Shown in pieces: positions 35,424 through 43,538 of a stretch of 64,000 nucleotides of DNA. The position numbers were made by a program, and so were the translations under genes. The notes below the pieces were generated by a model. The model saw nothing but the letters and a program-made list of their open reading frames with translations, made no database searches and was not told the DNA's origin. Numbering within the stretch: the stretch's first letter is position 1; each line of letters opens with the position of its first letter. Location of the stretch: positions 248,001-312,000 of the forward strand of contig JADJUE010000004.1 in assembly GCA_016710785.1 (NCBI GenBank), in the 5' to 3' direction. This DNA is from Candidatus Epilinea brevis. Its GTDB lineage: Bacteria; Chloroflexota; Anaerolineae; Epilineales; Epilineaceae.

Positions 35424-37130
35424 ATGTCGGAGCAGCTTCCCGAGGCCTTTGCGGCCCGTCAGATCTCGGTCCGGCGGCCATCGCGCCGCGGTCTGGCCCT
35501 GGGCGCCGCCGCGTCAGCCGTCATGGCCCTGGCCGTGGTACTGGCCGCATTGCTCCTGGCCCGCGCGCCGCAATCCAAGGCGACCGCCCCGCTGCCATTG
35601 GACGTCGGACGCGTTCCCAACGCCACCGTCACCGCGACCCTGGCCGTGAGCGCCACGGCTTCGGTCATGCCAACGGGCACAGCCGATGTCACCGCCACGA
35701 CCACCCTGACCCCCACCGCAGAGGTCAGCCCCAGCGCGACCCTCGCCCCGGAGCCCAGCCCCAGCCCCTCACCCAGCGGCGCGACCACCTACGTGCCCTA
35801 TGCGGCCCGCGGCGCGGACCTCGCCTTGCCGGGGGGCCGGGTCTGGGGACTGCAGTTCGCCTGGGACGACTTCCCGGTGGAGCATCGCAAGGCGGTGGCG
35901 CTGGAACTCAAGCGGCCGGCTACCCTGGGCCTGGGCTCCGTGCGGACCATGCTCCACTGGCGGCAGATCGAACCGCAGAACACCGATCCCGCAGGCTACG
36001 ACTGGAGCAAGGCCGACGAGCTGCTGGGCGATTACAGCCGCCATTACGACGTGCTGGTCTCCATCGTCGACTACCCGGCATGGGCCACGGTCTACAAATG
36101 CGGCTACGACTTCCAGCCCGGCATGGAAGTGGAATGGCGGCAGTTCATCCGCGCGTTGACCGAGCGCTACAGTCGCCCGCCCTATCGCATCGCCGGCTGG
36201 GAGATCTCCAATGAGGTGGACATCAAGACCACCATCGATGACCTGGACCGCAAGCGCCCGCCGGAATGGGGCGGGGGCGAACCCACCGTGCCGGTCGGGG
36301 GCTGCTTCGGCGATCGGCCGGAGGCCTACCTGCGTTTCCTGAAGTCGGCGAGAGAGGAGATCAAGGCCGTGGCGCCGCGCAGCATCGTCACCCTCGGCGG
36401 CCTGGCCTACGTGTCCACCATCCCCGGCTTCCACCCCGAGTTCCTGGACCGCTTCCTGGCGCTGGGCGGCGGCGAATTGATCGATGTGATGAACCTCCAT
36501 TGGTTCCCGGACATCCCCACCGAAGCCGCCGGGATCACCAAATTCGCCGCCATGCGCGCATCCCTGGCGGCGCATGGCAAGGCCGACCTACCCATCTGGA
36601 TCACCGAGACCTACCGCCTGACCCAGAACGCCGACCCCGACAGCCCCCGCCGGCAGATGCTCTTCCTCACCCGCGACCTGGTACAGATCTTGGCCATCCC
36701 CCAGGTGCAACGGGTCTACTGGTACGGCTGGGTGGACTTCCCCGCGGCCTTCAAAGCCCAGCCCACGGACCCCGACCGCGGCCTGGTGACCGCGGCCTAC
36801 GAGGCCAAGCCGGCCCTGAAGGTGCTGCCGCTCACCATCACCCAGACCGACGGGCGGCCGGAGGATCTCTCGACCGACCGCTACACGCTCTTGCGCTTCC
36901 AGGCGCCGCGGGCCGCCGAGGTGCATTATGTCGCTTGGTCGAAGACGGGCAGGTCCGAGCGCATCCTCCTCCCCGTGCGGGGCGAGCGACAGGCGCGGGC
37001 ACAGCTCTTTCCCTGGGCCGCCGTCAAGGAGCCGGGCGGCCCGCTGCCGGCGCCGGTACGTATCGGCGCCGATGGCGAGCAGCACGTGATCGACGTGGGC
37101 ACGGAGTCCATCTTCCTGACCGTTCGCTGA
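35424..37130 (+). CDS. Secreted glycoside hydrolase-like TIM-barrel protein
   Basis: A 568-residue protein. An N-terminal membrane anchor or signal (about 21-48, rich in Ala/Leu) is followed by a Thr/Pro/Ser linker (TPTAEVSPSATLAPEPSPSP) and then TTYVPYAARG. The (beta/alpha)8 domain has WGLQFAWDDFPVEH, LGSVRTMLHWRQIEPQ, GWEISNEVD (candidate acid/base Glu) and WITETYRL (candidate nucleophile Glu) about 200 residues apart, the clan GH-A arrangement, nearest GH39/GH5-like proteins. A short beta domain closes the protein. Substrate unknown. GAGG lies 8 bases before the ATG. It is followed by the nuoN promoter. Confidence 0.75.
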   Translation: MSEQLPEAFAARQISVRRPSRRGLALGAAASAVMALAVVLAALLLARAPQSKATAPLPLDVGRVPNATVTATLAVSATASVMPTGTADVTATTTLTPTAEVSPSATLAPEPSPSPSPSGATTYVPYAARGADLALPGGRVWGLQFAWDDFPVEHRKAVALELKRPATLGLGSVRTMLHWRQIEPQNTDPAGYDWSKADELLGDYSRHYDVLVSIVDYPAWATVYKCGYDFQPGMEVEWRQFIRALTERYSRPPYRIAGWEISNEVDIKTTIDDLDRKRPPEWGGGEPTVPVGGCFGDRPEAYLRFLKSAREEIKAVAPRSIVTLGGLAYVSTIPGFHPEFLDRFLALGGGELIDVMNLHWFPDIPTEAAGITKFAAMRASLAAHGKADLPIWITETYRLTQNADPDSPRRQMLFLTRDLVQILAIPQVQRVYWYGWVDFPAAFKAQPTDPDRGLVTAAYEAKPALKVLPLTITQTDGRPEDLSTDRYTLLRFQAPRAAEVHYVAWSKTGRSERILLPVRGERQARAQLFPWAAVKEPGGPLPAPVRIGADGEQHVIDVGTESIFLTVR

Positions 37131-37223
37131 GCAGTCAGCCGCAGGGCAGCGCTTCATTCTGGCCCAGAGCTTCCTCGGCGTCGCGCGCGGCCGGCGATCC
37201 GCACCGCGTTGACCCGCGTTGGA

Positions 37224-37252
37224 TTGAACCCGCGCCCCAAGGGTGTTAGAAT
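37224..37252 (+). promoter_or_regulatory. Promoter of nuoN
   Basis: TTGAAC (37224-37229), a 17-base spacer and TAGAAT (37247-37252), with the ATG at 37286 and GGAGGAG before it. Predicted leader about 27 bases. Confidence 0.6.
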
Positions 37253-37285
37253 CGCGCCCGCCGCGCCCGGCGCGGAGGAGACCGT

Positions 37286-38950
37286 ATGCAAACGCCCCTC
37301 ACCCTATCCTACCAACTCGGCCTGGTCGGTCCCGTTCTGACCGTCATGGCCGCTGCTTTGGCCGGCTTGATCGCCGACTGGTTCCTGCCGAAGGGCAGCG
37401 GCGGACGCTACGCATCGTGGTTGGGATTGCTGGGCGTCGCCGCGGCCGGTGCCCTGACCGTTCGGCAGTGGGGTCAGATGGCCGGCACGAAAGCCCTCAG
37501 CGGCGGGTTCGGACGCGTCGCCGACCTGGGTGATGGCGCCACCCAAGAGCTCTTCCTCCTGCAGGGCGACCGCTACGCCGTCTATGCCGGCGGCATCATC
37601 CTCCTGTCGGCCTTCGCGAGCCTGCTTCTGGGATTGGCCTACGCCGAGCGTCGCTCCGCCATGGACCGCATGGAGCATCCAGTCATCCTGCTGCTGGCCA
37701 CTGCGGCCATGTTGCTGGCCTGCATGGCCACCGATCTGGTCTTCCTCTTCCTGTGCATCGAGACCTTCTCCATCGCCCTCTACGTGCTGGCGGGGTTTCG
37801 CCGCGACCAACGCGCCAGCCAGGAAGCCGCCCTGAAGTACTTCGTCCTGGGCGCCTTCGCCGCCGGCTTCCTGCTCTACGGCATCGCGCTGGTCTACGCC
37901 TCGACCGGCACCACCAACCTCAGCCTCATCCACACCGTGCTGCAGAAGCAAGGCTTGAACGGTCTGCCGCCATTGGTTTCCGTAGGACTGGGGCTGATCC
38001 TGGTCGGGCTGGGCTTCAAGGTGGCCCTGGCTCCCTTCCACCAGTGGACGCCCGATGTCTATGACGGAGCGCCCTTGACCGTTACCGCCTTCATGGCCAC
38101 GGGCACCAAGGTGGCGGCGTTTGCCGCCCTGGGCCGGGTGCTGTGGAGCGGGTTCAGCCTGCTCGCGCCCATGTGGGCGCCGGTCTTGGCGGTGCTGGCC
38201 GTGGTGACCCTCTTCCTGGGCAACCTGGTGGCCTTGGTGCAGGCGGACATGAAGCGCATGCTGGCCTACAGCGCGGTGGCCCAGTCGGGCTATCTCCTGA
38301 TCGGGCTCCTGGCCGGCGGGCCGGCAGGCCGCGGCGCGATGCTGTTCTACCTTCTGGCTTACACACTCATGACCTTGGGCGCCTTCGCCGCGCTGGTCGC
38401 CCTGGGTTCGGCGGTCGACGCGCCCGACCGCGACGCCACCCGCCTCGCCGACCTGCGCGGCCTGGGCGCGCGGTCTCCGGCAGTGGCCGTCGCGTTGGGC
38501 ATCTGCCTGGTGTCGCTGGCGGGCCTGCCGCCCACGGCTGGCTTCCTGGGCAAGTGGACCCTCTTCGACGCGGCCCTGGGTGCCGGGCGATCGGGTCTGG
38601 CCGTAGCCCTCATTCTCGGCTCGGTCATCTCGGCCTTCACCTACCTGCGCCCGTTGGTGCTCATGGTGATGGGCTCCGCCGACGAAGACGCGAGGCTGGA
38701 CGAGCCCTCGACGGCCAATGCGGTGGTGCTGGCTGTCTGCGCCTTGTTGGTCGCCGGCGCCTTGGTGCTGGCGGGTCCGCTGGCCGGAGCGTCGCGCCAG
38801 GCCACGATGACCGCGGCGCAGGACGAGGCACCGAGGTCCGGCGGCAGCGGCGTCGGCACGCCGCAGACCGGCGGCGGCATCTTCATGGCCGCCCCGCCGG
38901 AGCTCGACGAGCGCATGCGGGCCAAGGCCGCAGCCAGCCCCACGCCCTGA
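37286..38950 (+). CDS. nuoN: NADH-quinone oxidoreductase subunit N
   Basis: A 554-residue antiporter-like membrane subunit with about 14 hydrophobic segments. Conserved elements are DLVFLFLCIETFSIALYVLAGF (the TM5 Glu), RASQEAALKYFVLGAFAAGF, GLGFKVALAPFHQWTPDVYDGAP (Lys and His of the proton path), KRMLAYSAVAQSGYLLIGL and GLPPTAGFLGKW. It forms one proton channel of complex I. The C-terminal tail beyond residue 500 is a Gly-rich extension. No other nuo gene is in the window, so it is detached from the rest of complex I here or is the end of a dispersed set. It has its own promoter. Confidence 0.93.
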   Translation: MQTPLTLSYQLGLVGPVLTVMAAALAGLIADWFLPKGSGGRYASWLGLLGVAAAGALTVRQWGQMAGTKALSGGFGRVADLGDGATQELFLLQGDRYAVYAGGIILLSAFASLLLGLAYAERRSAMDRMEHPVILLLATAAMLLACMATDLVFLFLCIETFSIALYVLAGFRRDQRASQEAALKYFVLGAFAAGFLLYGIALVYASTGTTNLSLIHTVLQKQGLNGLPPLVSVGLGLILVGLGFKVALAPFHQWTPDVYDGAPLTVTAFMATGTKVAAFAALGRVLWSGFSLLAPMWAPVLAVLAVVTLFLGNLVALVQADMKRMLAYSAVAQSGYLLIGLLAGGPAGRGAMLFYLLAYTLMTLGAFAALVALGSAVDAPDRDATRLADLRGLGARSPAVAVALGICLVSLAGLPPTAGFLGKWTLFDAALGAGRSGLAVALILGSVISAFTYLRPLVLMVMGSADEDARLDEPSTANAVVLAVCALLVAGALVLAGPLAGASRQATMTAAQDEAPRSGGSGVGTPQTGGGIFMAAPPELDERMRAKAAASPTP

Positions 38951-38952
38951 AC

Positions 38953-39025
38953 GTCCGACCCACTCAGTCCGCCCACTCAGTCCGCCCTCACAGTCCGACC
39001 CACTCAGTCCGACCCGCTCATCCCG
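38953..39025. repeat. Short tandem direct repeats
   Basis: About five copies of a 13-14-base unit resembling CCCACTCAGTCCG (three nearly exact, two degenerate) fill the gap between nuoN and the next gene. Looks like a small VNTR. Confidence 0.6.
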
Positions 39026-39064
39026 CCGCCCGGATCCGACTCGGCCGCCCCAAGGGAGCCAGCC

Positions 39065-41338
39065 ATGAGCAGCAGCCATCCTCCCGTCCCACAGGATGTC
39101 CCCGGCGGCCCGTCGCCCGCGGTCCGCGAGGCGCTCAGCGGCCTGGGTCCCTGGGCTGAACCGCTCCTGGCGGGCGCCGTCCTCTCCCTGACCGCGGTGA
39201 TGGCCTTGGCCTTGAGCGGCAGCCTGCGCGAAGCGCCGCCGGCATCGCCGTTGGACCGCTGCGCTATCAGGACCGCCGAAGGCAACGCGCTGGTCGTCCG
39301 CCCCACCTTCTGCAATGTCCCCCATTGGGCAGAGCTCACCTTGTACGTCATGAGCGTGGTGGCCTTGGGCATTTTCGCCCTGGGCGTGTGGCGCCACTGG
39401 CAGGCGTGGATGGGCGGGCAGGCCGGCGTCCCGGCGCGCAACCTCGGCCAGCCGGGCCGGCGGCTGCGCCACCTTCTGACCTATGCGCTGTTCCAGCGCA
39501 AGACGGTGGAGCGGCGCTATCCGGGCATCTTCCACAGCGGGATGGTCGCCGGTTTCGGTCTGCTGTTCGTCGGCACCGCCTTGGCCACCATCGACTGGGA
39601 CGTCACGCGCTTGCTGCTGGGCGGCGATGCGCCGCTGAGCGGCCGCATCCTGCAGGGCCCCTTCTACCTGGGCTATGAAGCCCTGCTCGACGCCGCCGGC
39701 CTGGTTTTCCTGATCGGCCTCGGCCTGGCCATCTGGCGGCGGCACATCCAGGAGCCGCACCATGTCAAGGGCAGCTGGGACTTCATGCTCTGGATCCTGG
39801 TCCTGATCAACATCAGCGGGTTCCTGGTCGAAGGCCTGCGCCTGGTGATCACCCATCCTGCCCTGCCCTACCGGGGCTGGTCCTGGATGGGCAACGCCAT
39901 CGCCAACCTGATCCTGTCGCTGGGCGGCGGATCCTCAGAGAAGCTGATGTTCATGGCCGGCCAGTCCCATCTGTGGCTGTGGCTGCTGCATGCCGGCGCA
40001 TCGCTGCTCTTCATCGCCGCGCTGCCCTACTCCAACGCCATCCACATCTTGACGGTCTCCGCCAACGCCTGGTTCAAGACCACCGAGACCATCGGCGCCG
40101 GCGCCGCGCTCGCGCGCATCGACCTGGAGAACGCCGAGGTCTGGGGCGTCGGCAGCGTGGACCACATGACCTGGAAGCAACGTCTCGGCGTGGACGCCTG
40201 CGTGCGCTGCGGCCGCTGCGAAACGGTGTGCCCGGCCTACATGAGCGGCACGGCGCTGAACCCCAAGGCGATCATCGTCAGCCTCAGCGATGCGTTGCGC
40301 GCGCAGGCCGACGGCCCCTTCCTGGTGGGCGACGGCGGCCAGATCCTGGTGGGCGATGGCCTGATCATCACCCCGGAAGCCCTGTGGAGCTGCACCACCT
40401 GCATGGCCTGCGTGCAGGTCTGCCCCGCCTTCATCGAGATCGTCGACAACATCGTCGACCTGCGCCGCTACCTCACCCTGAACGAGGGCGCCCTTCCCGG
40501 CACCTCCAGCCAGACGCTCAAGAACATGGGCACGGCGGGCAACCCCTGGGGCTACAGCGCCGAAGACCGCCTGGGCTGGGCCGTGGACCTGGACCTGCCC
40601 ATCGCCCGCGTGGGCGAGCATGTGGAGTTCCTGTACTGGGTGGGCTGTTCGGCCAGCTATGACAAACGCAATCAGAAGATCGCGCGCAGCATGGTCGCCC
40701 TGCTGCGCGAAGCGGGTGTGACCTTCGCCGTCATGCGCGAAGAGCGCTGCACCTGCGAGAGCGCACGCCGTCTGGGCGAGGAGTACCTGTACCAGGGCGC
40801 CACCGAAGGCAACATCGCGGCCATCTCCAGCTACAGCTTCGACCGCCTGCTCTGCCACTGCCCCCATTGCTTCAACACCCTGCGCAACGAGTACCCGCAG
40901 TTCGGAGGCGACTTCGACGTGGTGCACCACAGCCAACTGCTGGACGAGTTGGTGCAGGGCGGCCGCCTGGCGGCCCGGCCGGGCAACGACCAGCGGGTGG
41001 TCTTCCACGACTCCTGCTACCTGGGCCGCTACAACGGCGAGTTCCAGGCGCCGCGGCAGGCTTTGGCGGCTGCCGGCGTCGAGGTCATCGAAGCGGACCG
41101 CAACCGCGAATCAGGGCTCTGCTGCGGCGGCGGCGGCGGCAAGATGTGGTTCGAGGGTCAGTCCGACCGCGAGGTCAACCTCATCCGCATGGAGGAGCTG
41201 CTGGCCACCAAGCCCGATGTGGTGAGCGTCGCCTGCCCCTACTGCCTGACCATGCTGGACAGCGCGGCCAAGAGCATGGGGGTCGAGAACGTGCAGGTGC
41301 GCGACATCGCCGAGGTGCTGGCCGACGGCCTGCGTTGA
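39065..41338 (+). CDS. HdrDE-like membrane iron-sulfur oxidoreductase (cytochrome b/NarI-like plus CCG domains)
   Basis: A 757-residue fusion. The N-terminal ~330 residues form about six membrane helices like HdrE/NarI cytochrome b, with candidate heme His residues (for example FHSGMVAGFG and HLWLWLLHAG). Then come two 4Fe-4S motifs, CVRCGRCETVCP and CTTCMACVQVCP, and two CCG-type domains (VGCSASYDKR ... CPHCFNTL; DSCYLGRYN ... CCGGGGGKMW ... CPYCLTML). The architecture matches fused HdrD-HdrE or DsrMK-like proteins that exchange electrons between the quinone pool and a cytosolic dithiol or Fe-S/flavin partner. No partner flavoprotein is next to it; the flavin enzyme at 23357 is a conceivable one. 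GGGAG precedes the ATG. Confidence 0.88.
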   Translation: MSSSHPPVPQDVPGGPSPAVREALSGLGPWAEPLLAGAVLSLTAVMALALSGSLREAPPASPLDRCAIRTAEGNALVVRPTFCNVPHWAELTLYVMSVVALGIFALGVWRHWQAWMGGQAGVPARNLGQPGRRLRHLLTYALFQRKTVERRYPGIFHSGMVAGFGLLFVGTALATIDWDVTRLLLGGDAPLSGRILQGPFYLGYEALLDAAGLVFLIGLGLAIWRRHIQEPHHVKGSWDFMLWILVLINISGFLVEGLRLVITHPALPYRGWSWMGNAIANLILSLGGGSSEKLMFMAGQSHLWLWLLHAGASLLFIAALPYSNAIHILTVSANAWFKTTETIGAGAALARIDLENAEVWGVGSVDHMTWKQRLGVDACVRCGRCETVCPAYMSGTALNPKAIIVSLSDALRAQADGPFLVGDGGQILVGDGLIITPEALWSCTTCMACVQVCPAFIEIVDNIVDLRRYLTLNEGALPGTSSQTLKNMGTAGNPWGYSAEDRLGWAVDLDLPIARVGEHVEFLYWVGCSASYDKRNQKIARSMVALLREAGVTFAVMREERCTCESARRLGEEYLYQGATEGNIAAISSYSFDRLLCHCPHCFNTLRNEYPQFGGDFDVVHHSQLLDELVQGGRLAARPGNDQRVVFHDSCYLGRYNGEFQAPRQALAAAGVEVIEADRNRESGLCCGGGGGKMWFEGQSDREVNLIRMEELLATKPDVVSVACPYCLTMLDSAAKSMGVENVQVRDIAEVLADGLR

Positions 41339-41385
41339 TCCCCGGCCGTCGGCGCCGATCTGGCGCGATGTTGGCGCCTGGGGCG

Positions 41386-41414
41386 TTGCAAACCCCCGGC
41401 CCGCATGTTATACT
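41386..41414 (+). promoter_or_regulatory. Promoter of recA
   Basis: TTGCAA (41386-41391), a 17-base spacer and TATACT (41409-41414). Transcription would start close to 41421, where an SOS-box-like sequence lies. Confidence 0.6.
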
Positions 41415-41420
41415 GGTTTA

Positions 41421-41432
41421 GAACATTTGTCC
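41421..41432 (+). promoter_or_regulatory. Putative SOS box (LexA operator) of recA
   Basis: GAACATTTGTCC differs by one base from the palindromic GAAC-N4-GTTC pattern used by Gram-positive LexA proteins. Its position at the predicted transcription start of recA would let a repressor block the promoter. Confidence 0.55.
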
Positions 41433-41559
41433 GCATGTCGCGGCGGCACGGTCCGCAGGGCCGGCCTACCGAGACAAGAGCATGGGCATGTTCCATATTC
41501 ACGGCATCCGGCACGGCCTTCGCGGCCCGCCGGGCGATACTTACAGAGAGGCATGGAGC

Positions 41560-42585
41560 ATGATGGACAGCAAGGAACGGGACAAGGCGCTGGAGACCAC
41601 GATGACCCTGATCAAGCGCCGCTTCGGCGACGGCTCGATCATGAAGCTGGGTGAATCGACCTCCTTGGACATCGAGGTCATCCCCACGGGCTGCCTGGCT
41701 TTGGATTGGGCGCTCGGAGTGGGGGGCATTCCCCGCGGGCGCATCATCGAGATCTACGGCCCGGAGTCATCGGGCAAGACCACGGTCTGCCAGCACATCA
41801 TCGCCGAAGCCCAGAAGCTGGGCGGCGTGGCCGCCTTCATCGACGTGGAGCATGCGCTGGATCCGGTCTACGCGGCCAGCACGGGCGTCGACATCGATCG
41901 CCTGCTGGTGTCGCAGCCGGACACCGGTGAGCAGGCGCTGGAGATCTGCGAAGCGCTCGTGCGCTCCGGCGCCGTAGACGTCGTCGTCGTCGACTCGGTG
42001 GCCGCCCTGGTACCCCAGGCGGAGATCGAGGGCGACATGGGCGACTCGCATGTCGGCCTGCAAGCGCGCCTGATGAGCCAGGCCCTGCGCAAGCTGGCCG
42101 GCGCCATCAGCCGCTCGCAATGCTCGGTCATCTTCACCAATCAGCTGCGCCAGAAGATCGGCGTGATGTTCGGTAACCCCGAGACCACGACCGGCGGCAT
42201 GGCCCTGAAGTTCTATGCCTCGGTGCGCATGGACATCCGACGCACCGAGGCCATCAAGAACGGCCAGGAGGTGATCGGCAACCGCACCCGCATCCGCATC
42301 AAGAAGAACAAGGTGGCGGCGCCCTTCCGCGAGGCGGAGTTCGACATCCTCTACCTCGAGGGCATCTCGCGCTTCGGCGATGTGCTGGACATGGGCGTGC
42401 AGCACGGCATCGTCGAGAAGCGCGGCTCCTTCTTCTTCTACGAGGAGGCCCGGCTGGCGCAAGGCCGGGAGAACGCCAAGCAAGCCATGAAGGACAACGC
42501 CGACCTCACGTTGGAGATCGAGAACAAGGTTCGCGCCATCCTGGGTGTTCCCCCGCGGCCCGTGCCGGTGCCCGTCACCGCCTGA
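41560..42585 (+). CDS. recA: Recombinase RecA
   Basis: A 341-residue RecA of normal size, which forms ATP-dependent filaments on single-stranded DNA for recombination and for SOS induction. Walker A is GPESSGKTT (about 66-74). VVVDSVAALVPQAEIEGDMGD, NQLRQKIGVMFGNPETTTGG (L2) and KNKVAAPFREAEFDILY are all canonical. Two Met codons open the protein (41560, 41563); AGAGAGG lies about 8 bases upstream, so an earlier ATG at 41482 is not used. The gene is preceded by a promoter and SOS-like box, and followed by two hairpins and recX. Confidence 0.97.
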   Translation: MMDSKERDKALETTMTLIKRRFGDGSIMKLGESTSLDIEVIPTGCLALDWALGVGGIPRGRIIEIYGPESSGKTTVCQHIIAEAQKLGGVAAFIDVEHALDPVYAASTGVDIDRLLVSQPDTGEQALEICEALVRSGAVDVVVVDSVAALVPQAEIEGDMGDSHVGLQARLMSQALRKLAGAISRSQCSVIFTNQLRQKIGVMFGNPETTTGGMALKFYASVRMDIRRTEAIKNGQEVIGNRTRIRIKKNKVAAPFREAEFDILYLEGISRFGDVLDMGVQHGIVEKRGSFFFYEEARLAQGRENAKQAMKDNADLTLEIENKVRAILGVPPRPVPVPVTA

Positions 42586-42603
42586 TGGCCCCTGGCGCCC
42601 GGC

Positions 42604-42632
42604 CCCGGAGGCGTGGACCACACGCCTCCGGG
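42604..42632. terminator. Hairpin after recA
   Basis: Stem of 12 (CCCGGAGGCGTG, 42604-42615, with 42621-42632), 5-base loop, no T tract. It is placed to attenuate readthrough from recA into recX. Confidence 0.55.
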
Positions 42633-42657
42633 CGAACCGTTCGGCGTTCAGACCAAC

Positions 42658-42691
42658 GCCCCCGTCCGCGGGCTGGCCCGCAGGCGGGGGC
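42658..42691. other. Second hairpin just before recX
   Basis: A 16-base stem with two mismatches (42658-42673 with 42676-42691, arms GCCCCCG/CGGGGGC) and a 2-base loop, ending 17 bases before the recX ATG. It could limit ribosome access or add to attenuation. Confidence 0.45.
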
Positions 42692-42708
42692 ACCCTTATG
42701 ATTGCCCC

Positions 42709-43347
42709 ATGCCCACCATCACCCGCCTGCTTCAACAGCCCGGCCGATCCGGCATGGTCAGCGTCTTCCTCGACAATGAGTTCGCGCTCGCCGTAGACCT
42801 GGACCTGGCCGCCAACCTCTTCGTCGGCCAGCAGCTCACCGACGACCTCGTGCGCAACTTGCGTGAGGACAACGCCTATCAGCAGGCATTGGCGCGGTCG
42901 CTCCGATTCTTGGGCTACCGCGCCCGGAGCGAATTGGAGCTGACGCAGCGGCTGAAGGAATGGGACGTAGACCCCGGCATTGCCGCTCGCGTGCTCTCCC
43001 GCCTGCGCCAGTTGCGGCTCGTGGATGACCAGGCCTTCGCCGCCTGGTGGGTCGAGAGCCGCGGCCGGCAGTCGCCCCGAGGCCGGCTGGCCATGCATGC
43101 TGAGCTGCGCGGCAAGGGCGTCGCGGATACGGTGATCGAAGAAGCGCTGGCGGAGATCGACGAGGACGCGACGGTCCTGCGGCTGGCCCTGGCAAGGGCT
43201 GCGCAGCTGCGCCGGCTGCCTCGACCGGACTTTGATCGCCGCTTGGGGGGCTTTCTGGCGCGCCGCGGCTTCAGCGGGGCCACGATCCGCCGAGCGCTCG
43301 CCCAGGCTTGGGCCGCGCAGGGCATGGCGGACCTTCCGGAGGACTGA
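42709..43347 (+). CDS. recX: RecA regulator RecX
   Basis: A 212-residue, Arg-rich helical protein downstream of recA. RecX binds RecA filaments and limits their growth. Family features are ALARSLRFLGYRARSELELTQRL, the LRQLRLVDDQAFAAWWVESR repeat and RGRLAMHAELRGKGVADTVIEEAL; the N-terminal VSVFLDNEFALAV matches the short beta segment seen in longer RecX forms. The ATG at 42709 is chosen as the start of that conserved part. No clear Shine-Dalgarno sequence; a hairpin ends just upstream. Confidence 0.88.
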   Translation: MPTITRLLQQPGRSGMVSVFLDNEFALAVDLDLAANLFVGQQLTDDLVRNLREDNAYQQALARSLRFLGYRARSELELTQRLKEWDVDPGIAARVLSRLRQLRLVDDQAFAAWWVESRGRQSPRGRLAMHAELRGKGVADTVIEEALAEIDEDATVLRLALARAAQLRRLPRPDFDRRLGGFLARRGFSGATIRRALAQAWAAQGMADLPED

Positions 43348-43399
43348 TTCAGGTTGGCGACCGGGGACGATCAGCGACCCCGCCCGGCGGATTGACCGC

Positions 43400-43427
43400 T
43401 TGGCTTGGTCCACGGATTGCGTATACT
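43400..43427 (+). promoter_or_regulatory. Promoter of rny
   Basis: TTGGCT (43400-43405), a 16-base spacer and TATACT (43422-43427); the ATG lies at 43539 with AAGGA upstream. Confidence 0.5.
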
Positions 43428-43538
43428 TCCCGGAATCAGGACAGTTGCGTCGGTCGACGCCCATGCTGTCCGGACCGATAACTTTCCCCGGGCCGCAGCC
43501 GGATTCAGGCCCGCACAAGCGTCAAAGGACAACGACAT

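Noticed and set aside
37304..39856. 850-codon minus-strand open frame opposite nuoN
   Set aside because: NuoN motifs on the plus strand are unmistakable; this frame is Gln/His/Gly-rich noise.
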